Below are positions 36,501-41,679 of a DNA stretch of 64,000 nt, piece by piece. The position numbers and the translations under genes were made by a program. The DNA is from Chitinophagales bacterium (GTDB lineage Bacteria > Bacteroidota > Bacteroidia > Chitinophagales > Saprospiraceae): contig JAAFJY010000003.1 of assembly GCA_013299105.1 (NCBI GenBank), positions 186,001 to 250,000 on the forward strand, in the 5' to 3' direction. Position 1 is the stretch's first letter. The number at the start of each line of letters is the position of its first letter. The notes beneath the pieces were generated by a model that was not told where the DNA came from, did no database searches, and was given only the letters and a program-made list of their open reading frames with translations.

Positions 36501-39238
36501 AGGACAAAACGCCAGTTGAGTGCATTGCTCCAAGTGCAGTTCGGATATTCTGTACCGACAAAAACCTGGGTACACTCGACAGTAAAGTCCAGTCTGCTCG
36601 TGCATTCGGTGATGTAGTCATCGTGCGTGGTGCAACTTGTGCAGCTGTTGATACCACTTACACGACGGTTAAGAAACTGAAGTGTGGAGCAGGTACCATT
36701 GAGCGCATCTGGACTTTGACCAAGAAAACTGCTCATGGCCCAATCGTAAGTACTTGCAAGCAAATCATAACGGTATTGCCACTGCGCGAGTACGACATCC
36801 GCTTCCCTAAAGACGTGGACACCCGCGATTGCAGCAAGCCATTGATCGATACGCTAAAAGTGGATGAGCACAGTTGCGACATCTTGGCGATCAACATCAC
36901 CGACAAGCGCTACGATAAGTCGGCTGATGAATGCTACAAGATCTTCCGCACTTACACCGTGATCGACTGGTGTGCATACGACGAGCGCTGCGGCGACCCA
37001 ATGGCTGCCAATGTAGCCTATGTGGTTGATCGCAAGTACAGCGACAATGGCTTGAGACCAGTCTTCGTATTGGTTCGTGATGAGGACCGCAACCAACGCG
37101 AAGAGTTCTACCTCTCTGCTGACGATGTGGTTCACAAAGGTGCACTGCTGAGTGATGGTATTGTTGAACCAAAGAACAACAACGACGAAAGCTTCACACC
37201 AAACTTCTGCGAAATTGCCTTCAGTGGCAGCGCCGAAGGTTTGCCAACTGGAGCTTACATTCACTCCTTTATGTACACCCAGGTGATCAAGGTTTACGAC
37301 GACATTCAACCTGTGGTGAGCGTAGTGCCTGATACAACTTGCATCCGCGATGGAGGCGATTGCTTGGCCAACCCTCAGATCATCGTGAACGCCAAGGACA
37401 ATTGCACCGACGATGTGACGATGGAAACCAACCTCTTGATGGTGGCTCCATTCCAGACCTTAGATCGGACGCAAATGATCCTTTACAGCACCACAAGTTG
37501 GGAGGTCAAAAAATTGGACAAAGGCAAGTTCGAGGTGAACATCAAAGACTTGCCGATGGGTAAGCACGACTTGATCGTGGTGGTTCGCGATGAGTGCGGC
37601 AACTTGAGCGCACCCACTCGCATCCCACTCATCATCGAAGACTGCAAAGGACCTGCACCGATCTGTATCAATGGCCTTAGCATTGAGTTGATGCCCAACG
37701 GCAGTGGCGATGGTTCTGCACTGGTATGGGCTACTGACTTCGTGGCTTCCAAAATCTTTGACTGCAACGGTCAAGGGCCGGAAACCCAAGGCAATGGTAA
37801 ATTGGTAACCAAATACTCAATCAACCGCGTTGGCAGCCCAGTATCGGCTACCCAAACCAGCTTGGCCTTCAACTGCAAAGATGCAGGCAAAATCATCCAG
37901 ATTGAGTTGCACGCTTGGGATGAGCTGGGTAACCATGACTTCTGCGTAACCTTCATCCAAGTACAGGACAACAACAAAGCTTGTGGCGGAACTGGTGGCA
38001 CAACCGAAACGGGTCAAATCGCAGGTTTGATCCTGACCGATGACGCCGAGCCAGTGCAAAGCGTAGCAGTTGAAGTAGGTGGCGCATCTACCCAGAAAGC
38101 CAATACAGGCAACAACGGTGGATTCAATATCGACAACTTGAAGAAAGGCGGTGACTATACAGTGAGTGCACAACACGACAAAGACCACGGCAACGGGGTG
38201 TCGACCTTCGACTTGGTGTTGATTCAGAAGCACATTCTGAATGTACAGCCGATCACCAGCCCATACCGCTTAATCGCTGCTGATGTCAACAACTCGAAGA
38301 CCATCACCACCCTCGATTTGATCCAGATTCGCAAGTTAATCTTGCAAATCGACGATAAGTTCAAGAGTGTACCTAGCTGGAAGTTCATTGATGCCACTTA
38401 CAAATTCCCGGATGCAACCAATCCGTTTGCCCAGGATTACCCTGAAGTGATCAACATCAATAACCTGACCGCACTGGCCAAGGCCGACTTCGTAGCCGTG
38501 AAAATGGGCGACGTTAACGGCAATGCTGCTACCAGTCCACAAGCCGTCAAGTCAGAAATTCGTACCAATCGCGCATTCTTGATCGAAGCCAAGGACGAAC
38601 TGATGAGAGCCAATCAGCAGTACGAGATTCCAGTTCGTGCCCGCGATTTGCAGCAGATCCAGGGTTACCAGTTTACGCTGAAATACGACCTGGCTGCGGT
38701 AGAATTGCTGAGTATGGATTACGGATTGTCCAAAACTGAAAACTTTGGTGTATTCGCAGATAAAGGTTTGATCACCAGCAGTTGGAACACCAGTACAACG
38801 GCCAAGCACGATCCAAACGCATACCTCTTTACCCTTGTATTCAAAGCCAAAACGACGGCAAAGGTAAGCGATGTGTTGAAGATCAACAGCCAACTCACTG
38901 CTGCGGAAGCCTACGATGTGCAAAACCAGACCATCGGAGTGAAGCTGACCTTTGACGCTGATCGTTTGAGTACCAATGCGCTTTTGCACCAAAATCAACC
39001 TAACCCATTCAGCGATGAAACCCTGATCGGCTTCTACCTGCCAAAGGCCGCCAAAGGTACTTTGACCATTCGCGACGCCAAGGGAAGTTTGGTTTACAGC
39101 GTAAAAGCACAGTACGTGAAAGGCGAAAACACGGTCCTGATTAAGCGCAATGAGCTGCGAGACAGCGGAGTTTTCTACTACACTTTTGAGACTGAAGATT
39201 TTGTTGACACCAAGAAAATGGTGTTGCTGACCCGATAA
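24521..39238 (+). CDS. Giant T9SS-secreted surface protein (4,905 residues) with propeller, GEVED, SdrD_B, dockerin- and cohesin-like modules
   Basis: The start at 24521 gives a signal peptide ending at GLQAQ (about residue 47); the frame is open six codons upstream from a TTG. Visible order: Ig/PKD-like modules (to about 385); seven repeats of the form YAATxNGLSxSTN (about 420-684), a predicted seven-bladed propeller inserted into an Ig-like domain; further Ig-like modules; six units ending in GEVED (residues 1399, 1594, 1785, 1965, 2422, 2874) rich in DxNGxDDED and FIDWNGDG motifs; three SdrD_B-like modules (GNLVWEDRNHNGLQD type) after the fourth, fifth and sixth GEVED; about 1,500 residues of cysteine-containing HYR-like modules; a carboxypeptidase-regulatory-like fold; a dockerin-like pair (about 4560-4610); a cohesin-like domain (about 4680-4815); and a T9SS sorting domain with NQPNPFSDET. 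It is probably an adhesin or matrix protein; role is inference. Confidence 0.88.
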   Translation: MIRIVRSSHPRIGTPNPFTALPSRGRLRPFLATALFAMFMLTGLQAQITSATLNVPGPYCPGQAVGVNYGGTGTGISLFLSNTNSPGTFANPAIATAPNPGGLILGDLPFDLAPGTYNFRVTNSSVPAGGANTGNFTVSTRTLTGNYSSISSRVCVGDQITVPFSTNCAFPANSQFTLELSQANGNFPGTVISGAPVIGTGTGSISGTIPNVTESLNYRVRVVSNQSQNTIGQTISAASNTFEVKKGTTVTNPGGPFCQGQQNITVSFTPSQTTTYLVTNFFRLELSDASGSFATPTVLDEIPLQGTGVGSGSFTFGLPFNIPFGTGYRVRVVSTNPIDDCPPIPSAPFTINGPGPLTVNDVTACLGDMATFTANFGSPMNSTTFQWYKMCVGPFVNTTAGLTTGNNPAVTNEVVASGSNVYVATGAGLSISTNSGGTYTLVPIAGNLAVYDVAVSGTNVYAATNNGIYWSTTGGAPGSFTNQVLSGTFINSLFVSGTNVFAGTSNGVYVFTNTMSQIFHFTTANGLGSNQVNAVYVEGPRLYAATGNGLSINFNYPLGIFSPFFNRTFLNSSLAADNVRSVFVAGNVVYAGTTNGLSVSTNFGFTFADNYLPGESINDLWVSNGLIYVATNNGLKIGTNGSSIFTDYKIEDGLGQNAVNGVFVAPGNVVYAATGNGISKGTASLTPIPGANGSSYSFTVAYPDALCRYQVRAQNANCPAASNFGELPVFVPQISLASAGPASTCASADGFIEIQGLTPNAPYKISYTGGGSGSPSNGAQFTADVNGRFRIKFLPGGTYTVQVLSNFSPSCPSNTLTVVVARPAEPGLPSFVSAPAVCVGQPLKITMGALGVNEEYRWFTNAATTTTSNPMSSGPVYMPMPAPLNSGSYWVRIRNTLTQCVGDSLKVDYIMNTGLSITTTKTNPTTPGGNDGSITISGLAPNANYTLNYGGLVGTPAAGPVVSDANGKIVITGFTAGDVTGIFIVDPTKNCPSNGYNCTLFDPTNDPALDKLQTVVCEIPGVMGGYLQQIDPTACADGSTHISEGLGAIAVGRIRQSVSLPVGSNDKVEMRGYVKFDLSRIPTNATITKVEYRPKAIQGGFRSICDIDQDNMIISATGDIQFDITQVQDGNYSPYTNFNPAVFQDLYETKYNDFVIAADATGAITNLGQVAVEDVQRRLKGDKLFQIGLHLSGNDFDLPVFQFHGIVFAPSAEHELCISYTLRDYGDLPEPKYATDIFGGLIGPSHVIDSIDLDPTSTGINRQPAMFIGATPPDPELNGQPSALADGDNTNGVNDENINRAWFTNAATADSLIAGNTIDLKFNVTNNLAAASNVVAFIDWDGDGVFENDTERFTTTVGPGTSPVTFNLTIPTYATGNVGVRIRMSSAGITDAYGPMPDGEVEDYLLQGIRGFDYADLPDAEAAGTAGATATGNYETIYAANGSRGPRHLINADLKIGNLIDAEGNGQPQINAFGDDINGIDDEDGVIPPDSVVRGAPARFKVFVTNKTNAPAYLVGFVDWNDDGSFEDGSPNQKSATITIPAGVSGYYNVDFVVPTSPSPLPDRVASRFRLSNENTAVRFSTGPAQGVPTDIQGEVEDLWVSIVGYDWADLYEPRYITDKAGGQPGPSHKIRAIDHDNNPNSPNVYAMYIGATPPDPETDAFPGKPASGDDLNGVDDEDLAESNFLHPTTLTSYPLISSTPTVFRVPVTNNSNRSATLWAFIDWNGDGSFTGPGETNFKTVSAGFIGNMDFSLLVPNIGKPDSIGVRVRLTSGAILDAYGQAPDGEVEDFMVELRGVDFGDLPDVSANVAPNDFQTTSANNGPRHGVQVKPLTFMGKLIDTETDGKPNGEADGDDKDIQPDDEDGIIFLGPLVPGRTAQLSFTGTNNNTNPATLHMWADWNGDGILEYVSGTTIAAITTVNAQIITFNVPSNATFLGGKVYFRFRFTTDPVFNANPQPTGAAWDGEVEDYYKPIFKLGNLVWEDRNHNGLQDAEEINLGIKNVRIVLRYGGVNTITGAFDSVTQKTATNPRTIIVDGGKDLIRDSILQTFTDDKGLYCFTGLIEGAYQVIAVDTFGLTPTRFDWIKNVTEEDLDSDGKPLKNPWDYVSGDRRQSKSQTFLLTADRIGTDEEGILDQGNPQLLDPNALNGFPDERVEQRLDFGYVGLDLGDLAESGNNPSVTNFITTENGTKPEGPKHIVTPDLRLGKCQDVEWQGQPDQDAGAEFKPGPDAGGDDPIANFSNYPNFPYDPSQGRRWPFHDAANACGDDEDGIRFLTPMVPGYNALMSVKYHAKLNLDGPDAYLHTWIDWNGDGNFDDGAGNYDPDEHIRFSLLDGKPAILEPNTKALELEMNYLVNANDSIVLTFKVPANVKYNNGNILSRFRISFDPRIGPNGILAPNLNFPDPQPGAVSSQVPGGVIPYGEVEDYFISLAKVGNTVFEDRDYDGFQDVLEPGIANVPIKLQFAGADGILNNGDPYEFTYHDTTDANGRYFFCGLLGNVDPSGIPNPVYQLIVSDPAGMTATFNNPDPSDDACIDDNSNGDDLLIDNRITTDTFTITNPMMLCLDENAPRNDVGGLVAGNNLPPSADALNNFPDNQYDETRDFGYTGFDYGDLPINSVLKGSKYLTLRDSMNAQFNNLFGARHAIQPRLFLGRGVDGELNGKPDADAGSKAGGDDDDQGAFKKGLTADDETGVRLLSPLIPGEYAYIKVNYTSQDTAAGGYVNRTAYLDAFIDWNGDGVLDPTTDEKVLFTHQAFSTGSPFSTNNVPDIADTRTPVLPATGANGVDSTILAFLVPTNAVYDTGTVFMRYRLGWTNYSATFPTAFPNGLEPDNNKFHMKTSPYVKSFENNLPLGAPVTFNDVAGDLGRYPYPQGEVEDYAIPVAKIGNLAWFDHDVFGDQDANEDVVDSLHLVLIWGGVNGATGAFDTVGYQTNLSSLGAVTDILYNRSIAPPGVGTYTPGALVKTGISPAQDSGMYSFRGLIPGIYYVLPLKYFATDSATFVNAWPKHRVVTLQDNPGVDDNNDSDGITTGVSGPRRGPGAFVKIADGNNRQPEVCVNDRPLAENGKQDAQDNANPFTPVFFPDNQWDKSVDIGWVDEPNVEASMDIVGVNFPTSQICGNFNVITHLCIKNPQEVPLDSLQMFFNLLNAYGPALYTASKPIVTVVDSAFVTNPKDVKIKKSSLVNYNTSVNAKAKDLLVVNPNYNGTTDTRLLIPTSESANFILRGDSILCLQIEFEIDPTKTANYPWMLSALVSGRAVGFNKQTGLKRPLTDFRYFHPRFGKTIVVYDSTDEFDDPMPMASLAYPLGGDNILFEGMVADRGLKGDYQPPYVSPNVTGRDKYIDEDDKAIMNDSCWIKTKWNSGYQEFQIGLDENCEAIINADKLVPNYIPVCGFDKYPMGSYYRVIIQDKHTEETLWASVDRVPFDASKYLDRKLIYKVRSVANHCNVIWGPIIFVDKLAPVVTCPPTTSRKLNSKNRIVGTHTFICSDIDSVLNVTRSWADSTYAYYTGIATATDACSTPRLDNVKDEIVFISDCALSSTNGFIYAQIRRTFTFADAMGNKGICHQLINFYRPRIVLPVCKILVPNNKAKGDTLIALIDLVGKKYELPQAVPHYVNGAGNKVYITGQDLCGFAFNYKDEVTFVTGEEGGCGKKIIRHWSIFDWCYGKGENYPNYVILPDSNNTCYTDSKWEGGRYSWKQTIVVGDDEKPIIQALDIDNDGKVGHYSGEPQADPKVATSTYDPDDVLTFSTGPMDCTGSFIFNRSSFKVIEQSDWCYDIKVFERVAIKDLDERPTGKFEMKLGPTVTVKGDCAKGFQVTGVPMVGDWFVQVRVYDACYSSDTAMIPIRILDKIVPVMKCDDKFNITLDNLGNGHIAAKDLDEGSWDNCKLKWVKVRRPVTDACQESLKTIIQYVDANKNGKIDSLDYVDLNKNRKADEGEFFEIAKGTKQLMTPLMDTVPFFCCDGGSLMVELWGEDKFGNRNFCWHTTQIEDKTPVECIAPSAVRIFCTDKNLGTLDSKVQSARAFGDVVIVRGATCAAVDTTYTTVKKLKCGAGTIERIWTLTKKTAHGPIVSTCKQIITVLPLREYDIRFPKDVDTRDCSKPLIDTLKVDEHSCDILAINITDKRYDKSADECYKIFRTYTVIDWCAYDERCGDPMAANVAYVVDRKYSDNGLRPVFVLVRDEDRNQREEFYLSADDVVHKGALLSDGIVEPKNNNDESFTPNFCEIAFSGSAEGLPTGAYIHSFMYTQVIKVYDDIQPVVSVVPDTTCIRDGGDCLANPQIIVNAKDNCTDDVTMETNLLMVAPFQTLDRTQMILYSTTSWEVKKLDKGKFEVNIKDLPMGKHDLIVVVRDECGNLSAPTRIPLIIEDCKGPAPICINGLSIELMPNGSGDGSALVWATDFVASKIFDCNGQGPETQGNGKLVTKYSINRVGSPVSATQTSLAFNCKDAGKIIQIELHAWDELGNHDFCVTFIQVQDNNKACGGTGGTTETGQIAGLILTDDAEPVQSVAVEVGGASTQKANTGNNGGFNIDNLKKGGDYTVSAQHDKDHGNGVSTFDLVLIQKHILNVQPITSPYRLIAADVNNSKTITTLDLIQIRKLILQIDDKFKSVPSWKFIDATYKFPDATNPFAQDYPEVININNLTALAKADFVAVKMGDVNGNAATSPQAVKSEIRTNRAFLIEAKDELMRANQQYEIPVRARDLQQIQGYQFTLKYDLAAVELLSMDYGLSKTENFGVFADKGLITSSWNTSTTAKHDPNAYLFTLVFKAKTTAKVSDVLKINSQLTAAEAYDVQNQTIGVKLTFDADRLSTNALLHQNQPNPFSDETLIGFYLPKAAKGTLTIRDAKGSLVYSVKAQYVKGENTVLIKRNELRDSGVFYYTFETEDFVDTKKMVLLTR
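25676..26610 (+). other. Seven-repeat beta-propeller insert within an Ig-like domain of the giant protein
   Basis: FQWYK (near 25676) is the usual first half of an Ig-like module, and PIPGANGSSYSFTV (near 26580) its usual continuation. Between them are seven units with cores YVATGAGLSIS, YAATNNGIYWS, FAGTSNGVYVF, YAATGNGLSIN, YAGTTNGLSVS, YVATNNGLKIG and YAATGNGISKG. This matches the two-component-regulator-type propeller repeat. Confidence 0.7.
28200..33166 (+). repeat. GEVED / SdrD_B repeat array of the giant protein
   Basis: Six GEVED-terminated units each start with a DYGDLPE/FDYADLPD-type motif followed by GPRHxI and carry DGDDxNGxDDED loops that look calcium-binding. The last three are each followed by an SdrD_B-like module (starting near 30446, 31808 and 33172). 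Units three-letter-similar but not identical at DNA level, so they are old duplications. Confidence 0.8.
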
Positions 39239-39250
39239 ACATGAAGTTCT

Positions 39251-39294
39251 CGTTCCGGCTGTTTTGATGATTCAAGGTGGCCGGAACGGGTTTT
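39251..39294 (+). terminator. Hairpin between the giant gene and the next gene
   Basis: A 9-bp perfect stem (CGTTCCGGC, 39251-39259, with GCCGGAACG, 39280-39288) is followed by GGTTTTC. The T-run is short, so it may attenuate rather than stop transcription into the three downstream genes. Confidence 0.5.
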
Positions 39295-39310
39295 CACAAA
39301 AACACAGATC

Positions 39311-39820
39311 ATGAAACATTCTACCTTTCTGTTGCTTGTGGCCTTCATGGCTTTGTTGGGCTCTAGCTTGGCAATTACGACTCAAGCCCAAAACCAAGTG
39401 CTCGAGGTCATCGGCACTGGTGGCGGAAAATTTACCACGCCCAAGTTCAGCATGGATTGGACCCTGGGTGAAACCGCCATTTCGTCTTGGTCTAATTCCG
39501 AGAAAGTGATAACGGTTGGTTTTCAGCAACCACGCTTGGAAGTGATTTTGGAGAAACCCAGAAGTGTTGCGCCCAGCGTAACCATTGCACCCAACCCCGT
39601 GCAAAGTATTCTGAACATTCAATTGGCTTTTGAAAGCAAAACCCAATTGAAAGCTCAATTGCTGGATGTACAAGGCAAGATTCTGGCCAAAAACATCCAA
39701 CTTAATCAGCGAAACACCGAATTGAATGTAGAAAACTTGCCATCAGGCTTGTATTTCCTGCACATCTATACTGCCTTGGGTGAACCTTTGGAAGTATTCA
39801 AAGTGGTGAAAAACAACTAA
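39311..39820 (+). CDS. Small secreted T9SS sorting-domain protein
   Basis: A 169-residue protein consisting of a signal peptide (residues 1-27, ending TTQAQ), a short beta-rich region (VLEVIGTGGGKFTTPKFSMDWTLGETAI...KVITVGFQQP) and a T9SS type A sorting domain of about 80 residues starting at VTIAPNPVQSILNIQL and ending GLYFLHIYTALGEPLEVFKVVKN. The middle GxxxWTLGE...TxGFQQP segment is common in short Bacteroidetes proteins that precede a sorting domain. It lies 72 bases after the giant gene and 35 bases before the next gene, so probably in one operon. Its function may be as a companion or carrier of the surface complex (inference). Confidence 0.85.
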   Translation: MKHSTFLLLVAFMALLGSSLAITTQAQNQVLEVIGTGGGKFTTPKFSMDWTLGETAISSWSNSEKVITVGFQQPRLEVILEKPRSVAPSVTIAPNPVQSILNIQLAFESKTQLKAQLLDVQGKILAKNIQLNQRNTELNVENLPSGLYFLHIYTALGEPLEVFKVVKNN

Positions 39821-39855
39821 GCAGCTCGATTCTTTCAATGCATAATCCTTGCAAC

Positions 39856-41667
39856 ATGAAAAAAATATTACTCTTGTTGGTCGTTTTGGTAACCCTCTTG
39901 GGCCAACAATTGAACGCTCAGGATGCGGTAGCCCAAGGCATGAACTACCAGGCCGTAGCCCGCGATGCTACCAATAAAATTATTGCAAATGCCATCATCG
40001 CCTTAAAAGTGTCATTGGCTTCTAAAGAAAATCCAGGCGGATTTTACACCGAAACCCACCGGGTAGTGACCGACCAAAATGGTTTGTTCAAAATCGTCAT
40101 CGGTGAGGGCAAAGAAGCAAATGGAGCTTTGAAAGATGTACCCTGGGCAAAGGAGCAAGTATGGCTCAACCTGGCCATCGATAGCAAAGCTGGCAATGAT
40201 TTCAAACAAGTGAGTTCGGCTAAATTGCTATCTGTACCTTATGCTTACCACGCCATGACCGCTTCGGAATTGGTGGGCGGTGGCGACGTGCCAGGAGCCA
40301 ATTCGGCAGAAGAGAAAAACCAGTCGATTTACTGGACCACAGGCGGCAACACCGCAACCCGCCCAGAAAATCACTTCCTCGGTACGCGTGACAACCAAGA
40401 TTTGGTAATCAAAACCAACAACGTGGTCCGCGCAATTGAGACCAAAACGGGCCAGTTGCAGATAAAAAGTGGCGTAGACGGCCCTGATGATGACATCAAA
40501 GCGTACCCTGTAACTGTCGAAGGCAGCAAGCAAGGCATTTGGATTCAGGTGAACGGCAGCCGTTCCACTGCGAACAACTTCTTGAATTTTGCCGATGCGG
40601 AAAAAACCTGGGGTACAGTAGAAGGCCAAACCCTCACTGAGCTCCAGAATAGTTCTGAATACAAAAACCAAGTAGCTCTTTTTGAATTGCAGTTGGTATC
40701 TCTAGCCGCCTCAGGCGTAGGCTTGGGGATTCAGATCAGCGGTTTGTTTGGCACTGGTTTTGGGGCAGCTGCAGCAGTGGGTGCCATCGCCACCTTGGCG
40801 GCCATTGTTGCCGAAGCCATTGCATTGGGCATTGAATATGACAATTGGGTAGAGAATACCGTCAATTCGGTTGGGGTGTCTTATACTTCTGGTTCTGGCG
40901 ACTATGCCGAGTGGTTGCGTCGTGCCCCCAAAGTAAGGGATTTGACTTATGGAGAAATAGTTGGGGTCAAAGGCGGCCAAGTATCCTTGAATACCCAAGG
41001 TGCCGACCACTTGATGGTCGTTTCGATGCGCCCAATCGTTTTGGGCAACGCACCCCAGAAAGCAGAAGAGCATTTGTTTGAAAAAGTGGCCTTCATGGGG
41101 CAAGTACCTGTACGCGTGGCTGGACCAGTCAAAATTGGCGATTACATTCTGCCTTCCGGCAACAAAGATGGATTTGGAGTAGCAGTACATCCAGAAGACA
41201 TGAAAATAGGCGATTACGCCAATATTGTAGGGGTAGCTTGGCAAGATGCCAAAGACCAAACCCTTAACATCGTCAACGTAGCAGTGGGCATCAATTCCAA
41301 CGACTTGAGCAAAAAAGTAGACGAATTGAACGCCAAAGTAGACCGCATCATGAACTACCTCGAAGGCAAAGGAAGCTTGGATGGCAGTGGCACGCTAGCA
41401 GCTACAACTGGTGAAAAACCGACTACTACCTTCCAAAAAACCTTGACCGATGAGGAATTCGATGCCTTGGTGGACAAAAATGAGACCATTTACAAGTACA
41501 TTTTCAGCAGCGTACAAGCTGAACTGAAAAAACGTGGTCACCAAAGCAGTCCGCAATTGGATGCCTTCTTTGAGAATCCAACGGAAACCATGAAGACACT
41601 GCGCCGCAATCCAGCTTACCTCACCCAATGGGCAATGGTGGATCAGAAGATCAAAGCCAAGCGTTAA
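39856..41667 (+). CDS. Secreted protein with phage-tail-like C-terminal module, paralog 1
   Basis: A 603-residue protein; the start at 39856 gives a clean signal peptide (ends LNAQ). Residues about 28-140 are the MNYQAVARDATNKIIAN...FYTETHRVVTDQNGLFKIVIGEG domain common in Bacteroidetes secreted and fibre-like proteins. About 155-260 contains SIYWTTGGNTATRPENHFLGT. Then comes a hydrophobic Gly/Ala-rich stretch (about 283-330), and a module with GVSYTSGSGDYAEWL, GEIVGVKGG, HLMVVSMRPIVLGN, GQVPVRVAGPVKIGDYILPSG that resembles the Peptidase_G2 autoproteolytic domain of phage tail proteins. The C-terminal 120 residues are helical. No T9SS tail. It is 13 bases from its paralog, same operon. Confidence 0.75.
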   Translation: MKKILLLLVVLVTLLGQQLNAQDAVAQGMNYQAVARDATNKIIANAIIALKVSLASKENPGGFYTETHRVVTDQNGLFKIVIGEGKEANGALKDVPWAKEQVWLNLAIDSKAGNDFKQVSSAKLLSVPYAYHAMTASELVGGGDVPGANSAEEKNQSIYWTTGGNTATRPENHFLGTRDNQDLVIKTNNVVRAIETKTGQLQIKSGVDGPDDDIKAYPVTVEGSKQGIWIQVNGSRSTANNFLNFADAEKTWGTVEGQTLTELQNSSEYKNQVALFELQLVSLAASGVGLGIQISGLFGTGFGAAAAVGAIATLAAIVAEAIALGIEYDNWVENTVNSVGVSYTSGSGDYAEWLRRAPKVRDLTYGEIVGVKGGQVSLNTQGADHLMVVSMRPIVLGNAPQKAEEHLFEKVAFMGQVPVRVAGPVKIGDYILPSGNKDGFGVAVHPEDMKIGDYANIVGVAWQDAKDQTLNIVNVAVGINSNDLSKKVDELNAKVDRIMNYLEGKGSLDGSGTLAATTGEKPTTTFQKTLTDEEFDALVDKNETIYKYIFSSVQAELKKRGHQSSPQLDAFFENPTETMKTLRRNPAYLTQWAMVDQKIKAKR

Positions 41668-41679
41668 AATCCAGCAGCG

